DNA of 64,000 nucleotides from Paulinella micropora (Eukaryota; Cercozoa; Imbricatea; Euglyphida), in the NCBI GenBank assembly GCA_009731375.1, contig BJOX01000264.1, positions 348,983-412,982 of the forward strand, in the 5' to 3' direction. A program made the translations under genes and the position numbers. Below are positions 33,134-45,437 of the stretch, one piece after another. Positions within the stretch are counted from its first letter, which is position 1. Every line of letters begins with the position of its first letter. The notes below the pieces were generated by a model, which made no database searches, was not told where the DNA came from, and saw nothing but the letters and a program-made list of their open reading frames with translations.

Positions 33134-34037
33134 GAGTCTGACCCGGCTTTATGTCTCCCTCGCCGAGGATGTCCGACTGTGTGTCGATCTCCTCTAGCAA
33201 ATCTTGCCAGTCCTCAGCCTCATGTTGCGCGCAGCACACGTGACGTATGCATTGCAGCTGGCCCAACAGTTCGGCCTGAGAGTAGGGTCTATATCCCGGT
33301 GTCCAGCTATGTGCGTTGGTGGCCATGTATGCCATCCCCGCCGGCAACGTGTCTTTGAAATCTGCTGTGTGCTCCGTGGCCGTCCAGTCATCATCGGCAG
33401 TCCATTCGACTAGGCAGGCCGTGGGAGTATCTAAGGCAAAACGATCTAAGCCATCACTTAGTAATACGGAGCCTTTCACCCGAGGCATCCGCGACAAGCT
33501 ATCTGGGACCGTGTTGTCTTCGCCTTTAATGTACTCTATGGTGAAATCATACAGGGCTAGCTCCGACTGCCATCGGGCCAGTCGTCCCGTATGTTCTCGG
33601 TCCATAACGTGGTCTGTTTGAACCAAGATGTTCGGAGCACCCCATAAGTACTCCCTCAGCCGGCTGAACGCCCAAACTATCGCCAACGCTTCGCGTTGCC
33701 TTGTGCAATAGTTGACCTGTTCGGGCGTCAACTTCTTGCTGACGAACATGATGGGTCTTAGCTGTTTGTGATCGGAGTCGTATTGTTGCAAGACCGCCCC
33801 GACCGCGTATTTCGACGCGTCGGTTGCCACAACAAAACGCTTTTCAAAGTCGGGGAGAATCAAGACCGATCCGCCCTCTGTGAGGGAGTCTCGTGTCAAC
33901 GCCTCCTTCAGCTTTGTGTATATTTCCGCAGCCTTTGGCGGCCATTCGCCGTCCGGGTCGCCGTGTAGGCAGAAGTCCCGCAATGGCTTGACAGAATCCT
34001 GGAAGTTCGGGATGAATTCTGAGTACACCTGTGCCAT
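32967..34037 (-). pseudogene. Gypsy RT connection and RNase H domain, RT core missing
   Basis: The frame enters at VYSEFIPNFQDSVKPLRDFC, which is the end of a Gypsy RT. RNase H follows: VVATDASKYAVGAVLQQYDS, RQREALAIVWAFSRLREYL and QTDHVMDREHTGRLARWQ, ending YIKGEDNTVPDSLSRMP. A linker of about 150 residues leads to the integrase. The RT palm, with the YxDD box, should precede VYSEF and is absent. Confidence 0.85.
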
Positions 34038-34420
34038 ACAGCTAGCATGTCTTGGATCATCTCCTCACAGATCTGCTCCCCTTTATAGCTGAGGCGCGAT
34101 CCGCGGAGACGAGGCATCGTCTGCCCCACCTGTCGCTCGATCTTAGCAGCTGTGTGTGTCACGCCGCCGGCTACAAGTGGTCCGAAGAGGGTTTTGTTCT
34201 TCAGAAATTGGGCCTTGAGATCCCGAACAAAGTCTGGTGACCCTGACTGTCGTGCCACGACTTCGTCGATTATCTCTTCGACCGGTTTCTGATCTCTCGG
34301 GTCGTCCGGGTACTCTAAGATGGAGTCCGGATCCTCAACCTCATCCTTCGCGTCCCTGCCTGGGTATCGCGTGGTTGATTGGTTGTCCCATGTTGCAAAT
34401 TCCTGAAGCTCTACTATCAT
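33908..34420 (-). pseudogene. Gypsy RT N-terminal remnant joined to a deletion
   Basis: The frame reads DFVRDLKAQFLKNKTLFGPL and QTMPRLRGSRLSYKGEQICE, then EEMIQDMLA. This is the usual start of a Gypsy RT up to the point where SP-x-VxVKKxDG should follow. At about 34030 it instead meets, one base out of frame, the segment that encodes the RT end (VYSEFIPNF). About 170 codons with all catalytic acids are missing. Confidence 0.8.
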
Positions 34421-34492
34421 GTCAGCGTACTGTTTCGCTACCGATTTGTGATAGAACCCAAAAAGATCTGAAAGGCAAGCTCCCTCATGTAA

Positions 34493-36022
34493 TCAACCTT
34501 CCGAGTCAGCAGTTTGGTTGTATGCCAGACCATCCTGCCTTGATCCGAGCCGGAATGCCTGTCGACTGGGTATCGGTATTGGGTCATCGACCACCCTATC
34601 CAATACATCCTTCCACCACATCTCGGTGGGGTGTATCGGGAGTATGATGGTAATGTCCTCACCCCGATCCAACCTATCCGCCAAGAATTTCGGTACCTTC
34701 GACAGACTCTCGGATTGGATGGGTTCCGATCCTTGATACCATTGTCGTAGCTTTTCCATGACATCGTCATCCTCTGTGAGGCGTTTGGATGCATGGAAAA
34801 CTAGACTAGACTTGACCCTTATAAACTCATGAGGCTGCCTCTGCCCGCCTCCATAGAGGTAGGTTCGGTCAAACCCATGCCACGACTCTTCTTGTTTCCG
34901 TAGTAGCAAGATTTGGGCCTCGCGTTCAGCTGTCAAATCCTCGAAGCCCGCCCATGGGCCTGTCAACTCCGGAACATAGACATTCGTGTATACCCACGCT
35001 GTACCAGCGGGCGTTACACGTTGCTGCATCCGTATATCATGCGGTATGGGTGGTGCGGGAGGGATCAAAGTCACCTGTGCCCTTCCCCTATACGGATGCT
35101 CTGTCGGACGGTCCGGCGGCTGGGGTTAAGTATAGGGTATTCCGCCTCATGGCGTCCCTTTCCATACTTAATTACATCCTGACCCAAGAGGAGCTGTGCT
35201 TCCATCATCTTGAGGTCTGGTTTACCCAGCACTATCGTACCCGGAAAATCAGGTACAACCAATACATGTATGGTGTATGTCATACCAGTTGGGAATTCCA
35301 CCGTTAATGGTAGGCGGCCTATGATCGCACTACGCCCGTCATTTGCCCCGCGAATATATCCGAGTTTCCCTTCACGCGTAAAATCAAATAGCTTCCAGAA
35401 TTCATCGATAAACCTGCGACCCGCAAACGTAATTTTTGCCATCATCGCTGTCGCTACCTGTATCCAGGTGAGCGTTGAGCCTACGGTTCCCGCCAATATA
35501 GCAGGGTGTAACTCATGTCCCTTGCCTCCGCTGCCGGGAGGTCCTGGGGTTCGGCTGCCGACACCGTAGTAGGGCTTGTCGCAATTGCATTTCAGCGTAC
35601 CTTCGTGCCATCCGGCGTTGTGCATCATGCGGCCAAGCTTGTTCGGATCCACCCGAGTGGTGTTAATCCCATCTGCCTAACTACCGCCGGAGCTACGCTT
35701 GGGCCATCCAGTGGACCCGGGAGCACGACAGTATCCTGTGCTGTGAATGGGGATGCGGTATATATATCCTCTTTGCATGAGGGGTAAGCGTGATCAATAT
35801 GCGGTATATGTGGGTGATTAATATCCGAGCCGGCCACCGTACCCGGTGCCAGTCTAACACTGAGTCTCGACCGAGCAAAGACCTTTGAGGAACTATCAAT
35901 TGTTTTGCCCTGGCTTTAATGTCATTCACCTTATTCAAGAGTCTAAAAAAGTGCTGTTTTCTGTAACGGGGCGACTGGTATGGAGCCTGCACTACTTGCG
36001 CAGGTGTCCGCTGTGCAGACAC
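34493..36022 (-). pseudogene. Gypsy pol N-terminal region with degenerate retropepsin-like domain
   Basis: Frames at 36022-35693, 35837-35625, 35652-35071 and 35074-34493 follow one another on the minus strand. The third includes AGRRFIDEFWKLFDFTR, then TYTIHVLVVPDFPGTIVLGK and PDLKMMEAQLLLG. The latter resembles the end of a retropepsin (LG-x-L-x(5)A). The DTG or DSG active site expected near AGRRFIDEF is not present. A CNCDKPYYGVG cluster lies upstream. The last frame has no motif I recognise. Confidence 0.55.
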
Positions 36023-36952
36023 GGCAACTTAAGTTTAATTTGATTATTCAAGTCACAGAGTTTAGCAGTCTAGGTGACTTGAACCGTGCCAATGATAACT
36101 GAGTTAACTTAAATGCAGGTCTAAGACGGTATTTTCTAATTAAAAGTGTTTGCGTAAATATTAATTACAAGTAGGCGGGGGGGGGGGGGGTNNNNNNNNN
36201 NGGGGGGGGGGGGATTCGGATTCTCATAGGCTTCTGCCGGTTACTGAACTACCAGTGACCATGACTGCTGTATAGTTACAATGCCGAAACATCAGTCACG
36301 TCACACTGAGAGCACCAGCTCAGCCTTCAACGCAGCTAATGCGCAAAGGTTTGAGTAAGCTTGTTACCAGTAAATTTAATTATTAGGAATAAATATTAAC
36401 GTTAGTAGTAATAATTCAGTCTCAAAAGGACGCTGAATAATGGCGTCATATGTTGGTAATAAACTATGATCTTCTTATCATAATCATCGCTGCCACATTC
36501 GTCAAGGTTTACAACTCTGTCTCCTCTACGTTGGATTGATCTTCGGTGATATCCGACACCTTTCACGAGACAAGAACATTGACTTATGTATTCTTGCTGT
36601 AAGCGGCAATGACTGGTGTATAGTCTAACGAATGGTCTCATTCGTCTCCAAAAAAGAAAGATGCCACAACCGTTGCCCTTGCCCCAGTCACAGCCTTGCT
36701 CTTATCTTGGTGTTTGAATGAATCTATGTGTGTAATATGCTATGTGTGTTGTTCAATGTTTACTGCTTCCATAGTTTGCCTGAATGTTGACTTGCTGTAC
36801 TACTTGGCTTTCTATAAAGACTAACAGGAGAATCATACAACAAGAAATAATATTCTTAAGATACTTACAATATCTTAACATGCATGCTGGTTGCAGTTCC
36901 CGAAGGTTTCCTCCACGTGTCTTCTACTTGCGAGAAAGACCTTGACGGTGGC
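36023..36952. other. AT-rich noncoding region with a G-run N gap
   Basis: A gap at 36192-36201 lies between two G runs. The rest is AT-rich unique sequence. I see no LTR match, no exon and no conserved motif. Confidence 0.5.
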
Positions 36953-37669
36953 TCAATTGGTATCAGTGCTGGTGTCGGACTCATTGAGAGTGCTCGAAAA
37001 TGCGCCGACGAGAGTTTTTTCCACTCCTGTCGTCGAAGGTTTGCCAGACGCTGCTGTTATAGGCTCGCCAGAGGAAACCTCTCCAGACATCTCCATTTCC
37101 TCGTCGTCATCGCTCAGGTCTATTTTGGAATTGTCACATTCATCCTCGGTCTCAGCGTCAAGGGACACGATGGAATTTATGGACGCGGACTGAATGGACG
37201 CAGCGCTTCGTAGCGGTGATGCCGCTGGTNNNNNNNNNNGTTTCCGTGTTACATATTGCTTGGTCACACGAGAAACGAGCTGGCTGTCAGCATTTACGGG
37301 TTCCGCGGCAATTTCCGCCTTAGAGTCGCCCCCAGCTGTCAGACTTTCCTTCTTCGCTAACAGGTCCGGTAGTTCTTCCGGTGTCTCCACTTCAAGCTGC
37401 GGTTGGTGTGACACGTTCCGTGGACCCTGCTTCCTCTGCGGAGTGATGGGCCTACAGAATTCTGGGGTTTTCCACTTGGGTCGACAGCCCGCAAATTCGG
37501 CTTCAGACGAACGTGCAGCCTGGTCTAAGTCCCGCAGTTTGGCCAGCGAGCTGGTGCGCCTCAACACGTCTGTAGTGTCTGTCACAACGTATTCCGGTGG
37601 GGTATAGTCGGCTTGCCGCGCTTTCTCTGCCATTATAACGGACCAGCTTGAGTCCTGGATCGCAACCAT
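36953..37669 (-). CDS. Hypothetical protein, about 238 codons with an N gap
   Basis: The ORF starts at MVAIQDSSWSVIMAEKARQA and stops after NESDTSTDTN. The N-terminal 60 residues have ordinary composition (DYTPPEYVVTDTTDVLRRTS). The middle is Lys/Pro-rich, and the end is acidic and Ser-rich (DLSDDDEEMEMSGEVSS). A gap at 37230-37239 hides at least three residues and perhaps more. A second ATG at 37633 is possible. No family is recognised. It may be one exon of a larger gene, since GATA repeat abuts the start. Confidence 0.5.
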   Translation of the reverse strand: MVAIQDSSWSVIMAEKARQADYTPPEYVVTDTTDVLRRTSSLAKLRDLDQAARSSEAEFAGCRPKWKTPEFCRPITPQRKQGPRNVSHQPQLEVETPEELPDLLAKKESLTAGGDSKAEIAAEPVNADSQLVSRVTKQYVTRKXXXXPAASPLRSAASIQSASINSIVSLDAETEDECDNSKIDLSDDDEEMEMSGEVSSGEPITAASGKPSTTGVEKTLVGAFSSTLNESDTSTDTN

Positions 37670-38304
<635 letters not shown>

Positions 38305-38704
38305 TAGACTCGTGACACCTCCCTAAAGTGCTTTCTTGCAAACATAGTAGCGCGCGATTGTGGCAGGCGCTTTGTTTGAAAAACAGCGAAAAATACGAGA
38401 AAAAACAAATAAAGACAGGTTTAGGTAGTCCAGTAACCGCGAAACCAAGAGTGCTAGAGTCATCCATTAGGACATTCAGGGCTCAGGCGGTCGATTTTTT
38501 TTCGTTTCAAATCAGACTCCTCCCAGAAATGATGAGAAATATGTTTCGAGTAACTATTGGATAGGTGCATCTGAGGCAAGGTACAGCATGTTGCAGAAAA
38601 ATTCTTCCACCTAGAATAAAAGGCCGAAATAGTGGAGTTTTCAGAAACGCTTGACATTACAGTCAGTTGTTTGCAGTGTTTGGTCTTTATTTACTTGTGC
38701 TCAG

Positions 38705-38767
38705 GCTGGTGAGACACCAGGAGGGATGGCTGAGGTGCATAGAAACTTACCCTGGGAAAATAGCAAG
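38705..38767 (+). other. Candidate 21-codon exon in otherwise unassigned sequence
   Basis: After an acceptor (TTTACTTGTGCTCAG) comes an in-phase segment reading AGETPGGMAEVHRNLPWENS plus K, followed by a GTATTG donor. No neighbouring exon could be joined. The surrounding 38305-38850 is unique sequence with no other support for a gene. Confidence 0.3.
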
Positions 38768-38849
38768 GTATTGCTGACTGACATAGCTTTAGCGGCTTTG
38801 ATTCTGTACCTTATCCATCTACCTACCTGTAGCCTATCTATTAAATAAT

Positions 38850-38935
38850 AATGACGATGATGATGCTGCTCGGTGCTGATGATGATGCTGCTGCTGCTGA
38901 TGATGATGATACATATGATCGATGATGACGATGAC

Positions 38936-38977
<42 letters not shown>

Positions 38978-39169
38978 CCATGAGCATGATGATGATGGCG
39001 ATGATGATCATGATGTATGATGATGCACGATGATGACGATGATGATGATGATGATGATGATGCTGATGATGATGATGGTGGTGGTGGTGATGATATCGAT
39101 ACATATAATGATGGTGGTGGTGGTCACAACGATGATCATGTCATGATGATGATGATATCGTGATGATGA

Positions 39170-39203
<34 letters not shown>

Positions 39204-39243
39204 GGTGGTGGTGGTGGTCATTACGATGATGATGTCATGATGA

Positions 39244-39277
<34 letters not shown>

Positions 39278-39520
39278 GGTGGTGATGATGATGATGATGA
39301 TGATGATGGTGATGGTGATGGTGATGACGATAGCGATGATGGTCCCCGGTGGTGGTGGTGGTGGTGATACATATGATGATGATGTTGAATGATGACGATG
39401 ATGACGATGATGATGAATCATAGGTGATGATGATGCTGGTGTTGATGATGGTGATGATTCATTGGTGATGATGATGATTCATTAGTGAAGATGCTGCACT
39501 TGATGATGATGATACATACA
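38850..39520. repeat. GAT/GTG trinucleotide tract
   Basis: About 650 bases of (ATG)n run with interspersed GGT and GAC triplets. The tract is uninterrupted by unique sequence and no stable reading frame is supported. Confidence 0.9.
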
Positions 39521-40789
39521 TACATACACATACATACGTACATACACACACAGACAAAGAGACATAACCGCATACATACATACATTGTATATATACACAA
39601 ATATATACATACATACATACATACATACAGAAAGCAAGTGCAACTGCACTGAAGTTCAGTGAATTGCATACATTCATACACACATACATACATACGTACA
39701 TACATACACATACATACATACATACATACGCACACACACACACACAGACATACTCGCATACATAAATACATATATACACACATACACACACATACATACA
39801 TACATACATACATACATACCCGAATATATACATACATACATATATACATACACACATACATACACACATACATACATACATGCATACATACATGAATACA
39901 TACATGCATACATACATGCATACATACGCAAAGCAAGTGCAACTGCACTGAAAATCAGTGAATTGCTTACATACATACATACATACATAAATACATCATG
40001 CATGCATGCATGCATACATACATACATACATACATCATCATCATCATCACCATCACCATCACCACCACCACCACCATCATCACCATCACCATCATCATCA
40101 CCATCATCATCATCATCACCATCTTCAGCATCAGCATCAGCATTATGTATGTATGTATGTATGTATGTATGTATGTATGTATGTGCATGTATGTACATGT
40201 ATGTATGTATGTATCTATGTATGTATGTATGTATGTATGCATGCATGTATGCATGTATGCATGTATGTATGTATGTATGTATGTATGTATGTATGTATGT
40301 ATGTATGCATGTATGCATGTATGTATGTATGTATGTAAGTATGTATGTATGTATGTTTGTATGTGTATGTATGTATGTATGTATGTATGCAATTCACTGA
40401 ACTTCAGCGCAGTTGCACTTGCTTTGTGCATGTATGTATGTACGTATGTATGTACGTATGTCTGTATGTATGTATGTGTATGTATGTGTGTATGTGTATG
40501 TATATATGTGTATGTGTATGCATGTATGTGTGTGTGTGTATGTATGAATGTGTGTATGTGTGTCTGTATGTATGTATGTATGTATGTATGTATGGAATTC
40601 ACTGAACTTCAGTGCAGTTGCACTTGCTTTGTGCATGTATGTATGTATGTATGTATGTATATATGCGGGTATGTCTGTGTGTGCACGTGTGCACGTGTGT
40701 GTATGTGGGTATGTATGTGTGCATGTATGTATGTATGTATGTATACGTGCGTATGCATATGTATGTACGTATGTATGTACGTATGTATG

Positions 40790-40820
<31 letters not shown>

Positions 40821-41040
40821 GCATGCATGCATGCATGCATGCATGAATGCATGCATGTATGCATGCGCGTATGTATGTATGTATGTATGTATCTATGTAT
40901 GTGTGCGTGTGTGTGTGTATGTATGTATGTATGTATGTATGCATGTATGTATGCATGTATGTATGTATGTATGTATTTATGTAATAATTTATATATGTAT
41001 GTTTGTGTGTGTATGTATTACTATATGTATGTATGTATGC
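39521..41040. repeat. Inverted array: CATA arm, ATC centre, TATG arm, with four copies of a 38-bp unit
   Basis: The left half is (CATA)n and the right half is its complement (TATG)n, around a central ATC/CAC stretch at about 40033-40145. A unit containing GCAAGTGCAACTGCACTGAA occurs at 39634 and 39930 in plus orientation. It occurs at about 40389 and 40594 in minus orientation, at matching distances from the centre. The unit holds its own small palindrome (ACTGAA/TTCAGT). Confidence 0.85.
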
Positions 41041-42725
41041 GCTTCCTACTTATTCCTACTGGCGTTCTTATTCAAAATGTTTGCGTGCACGATATACTCA
41101 CGTGTCAGATTCTCAAAATCAATTAAATTCATTTCAAAAAGTGATAATATTAATAGTATTATGTGAATTGCATTAGCGCTACAATCACACTAAGTGAGTC
41201 AAACATAACAGCTGAGTTTTGTTACTAGTAATCAGTATTAATAATAACTGTTCAGGGCCCGGGCACCTACTGAGACCAACCCAGCTGCCGACCTCCGGAC
41301 CCGCTGCGCGACAGCGAGGCGTACTAGCAGCTGCAGGTGCCACCCCTTCCACTGATGATAGGTTCATAGTTAAGCTGTTAACGTTAATAACTGAAATTCA
41401 GTGAAGTCAGCAGCAGCATAACTCATCCCCTGTATCTCCCTTCCTCAGAAGTAATCGTAATGTTATTAAAAGTAATTCCATGGCTGCCACAACTACATAA
41501 ATATAAGAAATAATAACAGTTCATACAGTGATAAACATGTTAATAAATGAAAATTTAACTAGAATGGTCCACACCGTGCCTACCGGCGGTTGTGAGACGG
41601 TTTGGATACAACCCCAAGTGGTAATTACAACGAACTCTTATTAAAGATCTCTATGGCTGCATTAAGTCCTGACTCCAGAGAGCAGCCGGGTGAAATACCA
41701 GTAAATAGCAGAGCGGTCACTTCGTTTATTTACAAAGATTTCTACTTGTCACAGTTGCAGACCGGCTTGGGTTGCAAAGTACGAACACGACTGAACGCCG
41801 TAGTAGATTGTGTGTTTGGTGAGTTGAGCTTCGCAACTTTCAAAACTACTGTAAAGTACTTGAAGGATGGCTTCAAATCCAACTTGTATTTCGAGTGTCC
41901 AGCCTGAGAATTTGCATTTGGAAAAAAGTTTCCTCAGTCATGAGATGTAAAAAGCCGCGAAGTCAAACATTGTTTTTCCGTTTACTCTTGTTACCTTGTC
42001 CACAATCTTGATTTACCGCAACGTGCGTTTTTCAAGGGAAATCAGGGGAAAAGGCAATAGAGTGGGAAAAAGGCAACTTGATAGTTGATCTTTTCTAAAA
42101 AGAACCTTGACTTGATCGTTTGAAGTCATTTCTGAACGAAATCCGAAAACTAGCCATTTAAGTCGAAACGTCGTGCAGAGGAGAACGGGCCGGTCAAAAA
42201 CAGTGAAAAGTCAACGATAGTGATTTTGGCCGGTTCGTTAAAGTGCTCAGTCTGATAGCTCTCCCCCCCCCCCCCCCCCCCCCCCCCCCCGGAGGGGAGA
42301 GGGTGCTGCGCGCCGTGGCCGGCNNNNNNNNNNGCCGGTTCGTTAAAGTGCTCAGTCTGATAGCTCCCCCCCCCCCCCCTCCCCAGATCTAACGGTTGAG
42401 TAGAGTTGCATACAGAATGAGTGACTAACGATGGGTCAGTGACTTGTCTCGCAAAAAAAAAAGGAAAAGGAGAAAAGAGAAAGATTGGTCTCTTTAAACT
42501 ATAGGGAAGGTGAGTGTGTCGATGTGTAGTGCATTGCAGACGAAGATCAGCCGGGGCCAGATATCGGGATGCTAAAGCGGGACTGAGACAATTGAGGCGC
42601 AGTAGCGATGCGTTGATATCGGGGAGCTGACGTCGAGCCGTTGGAAGCTAGGTGGCCATGTATCGCACAGCCGAGATGAACTTCGTCATCGTCGTCGTCA
42701 TCCTCGACTTCACTGCCCTCTGCAG
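41041..42725. other. Mostly unassigned region, one candidate exon
   Basis: A GC-rich island at 41256-41336 has an acceptor (ATAACTGTTCAG), a donor (CTGCAG then GTGCCA) and an open phase reading ARAPTETNPAADLRTRCATA. This is weak evidence for a plus-strand exon. An ORF from an ATG at about 41653 to 41907 (MAALSPDSREQPGEIP) has no recognised domain. A C run and N gap at 42260-42333 are flanked by a repeated GCCGGTTCGTTAAAGTGCTC, which suggests unmerged contig ends. Confidence 0.4.
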
Positions 42726-42901
42726 ACAAAACTAAGAACACCCAACCTAATGCACTGAATGAACAACCTCTATCTGCTGACCAAACTCAAAAACCTATAA
42801 TTCGGTTACAACTGGGTGAAAGTCAACAGCAAGCATTTTTTGCACATCTAACAAACATCCCGTCGATTACCAACCTTCTAAACCAAGCTCGAAGAGCAGC
42901 A

Positions 42902-43537
42902 ATGGGAACACAACCATGCACTGGCATCGACAATAGCATCCCAGCCAAAACTACAACTACCCCCACTCCTGTTGGACCCACTACAACGCTTGTCTCGTCT
43001 GCAGTGAGAAGTGATCCTCTTGATACACCCCCTTCAAGTTGCCCGACCGCATCAACAGATGTTACCAGTAGTGGCAGTAGTAGCAGCAGCAACTCATCGA
43101 CAAAGTCGCTGGAACCCGCAAGTGAAGCCGTCAGTGAGCCAACTAAACAGCAGCTACCGATCTCTCCACCCCCGCTAAATCCATTCTTTCTCCAACTGGT
43201 CTACGTTTCTCTGGTCGTAAACCATCAACCAAGAAAGAAAAGGTTACGAAGAAGACAACCTAGGGATGTCTGGAGTGCCTTCGCTGGATTGAAGCCTCAA
43301 AACGAACCCTCCGGGAAGTTGAAAAACCGAGTAAGCTGCCTTGTCAAATTTTCTGGATGGATCTTTGCGGACACCCAGCGACACTCCACAGCGATAACCA
43401 CCAACTTTGCCATTGCCCGACGACTCTTTCGCCTACTCAATACACAACTCCTAAACTCGAAACTAGCCCTTATTCAATCTAAAGAATCCGATGGTCAGCC
43501 TATACGCCCCTTATGGAAACAACCTACTACATGCTAA
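42902..43537 (+). pseudogene. N-terminal part of the Penelope-like protein
   Basis: The first in-frame ATG is at 42902, but coding-like sequence in the same frame (KTKNTQPNALNEQPLSADQT) reaches back to about 42726 without an ATG. Residues 1-90 are Thr/Ser/Pro-rich. A basic cluster (PRKKRLRRRQPRDVW) and a helical segment (FAIARRLFRLLNTQLLNS) follow. The frame closes at 43537, just where the next part opens one frame away. Confidence 0.5.
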
Positions 43538-45437
43538 TTGCAGCCCTTGTCTTTAATAATACTGACCCTGCTCTCCGTCGCTTCAAGCCTATGTTATGCC
43601 TATTACAACGCCAGAACAGAGCGGATTTTCCCTTCGATATCCCAAACCCTGGTCGTATGCAGGTAATTTATGGCATCGTCGCACCTGGTACCATACACAG
43701 CTACATCGGAGAATCCTTCCAATGGGAAAAGCGAATGAAGTCGGAACTCAGAGGAATGCGAAATTTCAACGATGCTCGACAACACCAACCAGGACAAGCC
43801 CGTCTCCTTGTCTTTGGTAACAAGCTAGGCATGCACCGCTTCACGTCCATACCCCTCCTCCTAATGGGACCACTCCCGCTATCTGGTACGAAAATGGAAC
43901 AAGTTCGGCGCGAACCAACCGACGACGCATGGAAGCAAAGTTCATCGCTTGGCTCAAGCCGACCCTCAACATGAGACAAATCGCCTACCCTTCCGCTGCG
44001 ATTCGCACTGACGACAACCCAAAACCCTTTGCTCGCCACCGGCTTGTTTTTCCACATGAAGTCTGCGACCATCGCTACCCACAACCGTGCAACACACAAT
44101 GCAGGAGCCTGGCCAATTCTCAACGGCACACCAGCAATCTTACCTACTGGGAAGCCATTCCGTTAGAAGGACCCCCGCCGATACGCCACTCTATCTCTTC
44201 CATCTGTGATGACCTTGACCCCGACACTCTTTTTCAATTTCGAAAACACGGCAATTGCTACGGTCTACAGGCCTGGGACTATGCCACCCGTTTCTATGGA
44301 GCCACTAAAATCTATGAAGGCTATCAAATGTCCCCTCGGCAACCATACGTACTACTACGTTCTGCTGTAGCTCGCCGATACCTTGCCCAACCTGGAGCTC
44401 ACTGCTTATTACGTCTGTCTAACTCTGGGGCTATTCTTGAACTAACCAGCGACCTACGCGTTGAACTTCTTGCACATCACCCCTATCACTGGCTCAACCA
44501 TATACGACGAGCAACCGCCTACCAAGCACTGCGAGTATGGCAGCGGGCACAAAGTATCGAAAATCACCGCACGAAGCTCTATGCCTGCAATGTGCTCTCC
44601 CATCATCTAAGGAAACGACACCCTCTCATCCTGTCCAACAAGACCTACACAATGGAAGTGAATGATCGAATGTGCATAAACAGAAGATCTCTTCGGACCC
44701 TACAAAAACGCATTCTGCGAATTTTGCTCTCAGATCGGAACATTCGACAAACCCTCGTATCCCTATGCAAGCGTAGCTACAAAAGACCGGCATCTATTGC
44801 GTCGAGGCTTATAAACGCCCCGAGACACCTTGCCACCTTTATGCTTCAACCACACACCATGGAAAAGCCTACCTGTACTACTACCTGTCGCGCATGGGAA
44901 AAGAGCAGTCTGACACCGCATGCCTCCTTCCGGCTAGCGTCGATGCCAGGAATCTTAGGACGTGTTGGCCGACTCAGTGCCGCTACCATACCGCACCCAA
45001 CGCCTGGATTCATTCTCAAGTCACTACTAGGCTCTACTATTGCCTTTGTAAAGCGAACACAGACAGCCCTGCGCCTCCCTACTATTAACTTCGAACGTGA
45101 AAAATCCAAATCAGATTCGAAACGACGTACATCAAGCTCAGATCAACTTGACTGCAAAACTTGGCTCAACCTGCTCTTTGCCATGGCTGAAAATTTGCCT
45201 CACCGCAACAAACGCCTACTTGGTTGCCTTATTGATACGTACAAAAACCTAAGTGAAACATGCCCGGAACTACCACCAAACTCGGTTTCTGAAAAAGATG
45301 TCCTGGAAGCTAGAATACGCCTTTCTCGAATGGTAGTCCAAGCGGCGGCCCTTGACAAAAACAACAATCAGCTGTGGGTAACCTGGGAACGCATACAAAA
45401 GGAAGTGATTAAAGCACCCTCTTTTCTGCTGGTCTAG
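43513..45437 (+). pseudogene. GIY-YIG endonuclease domain and linker of the Penelope-like protein
   Basis: Frame 1 (43513-43974) holds MQVIYGIVAPGTIHSYIGES with the paired GIV and YIG strands and a following EKRMKSEL helix. Frame 3 (43929-45437) continues with RRRMEAKFIAWLKPTLN, the usual catalytic Glu and LxPxLN end of GIY-YIG nucleases. The frame change falls at about 43800-43860. About 480 residues with no recognised domain follow, including a basic stretch (CKRSYKRPASIASRLINAP). The nuclease would nick target DNA for reverse transcription. Confidence 0.75.

Noticed and set aside
41653-41907. ORF MAALSPDSREQ as a confident gene
   Set aside because: It is short, with no motif, no supporting exon and no codon bias that I could judge; kept only as a note.
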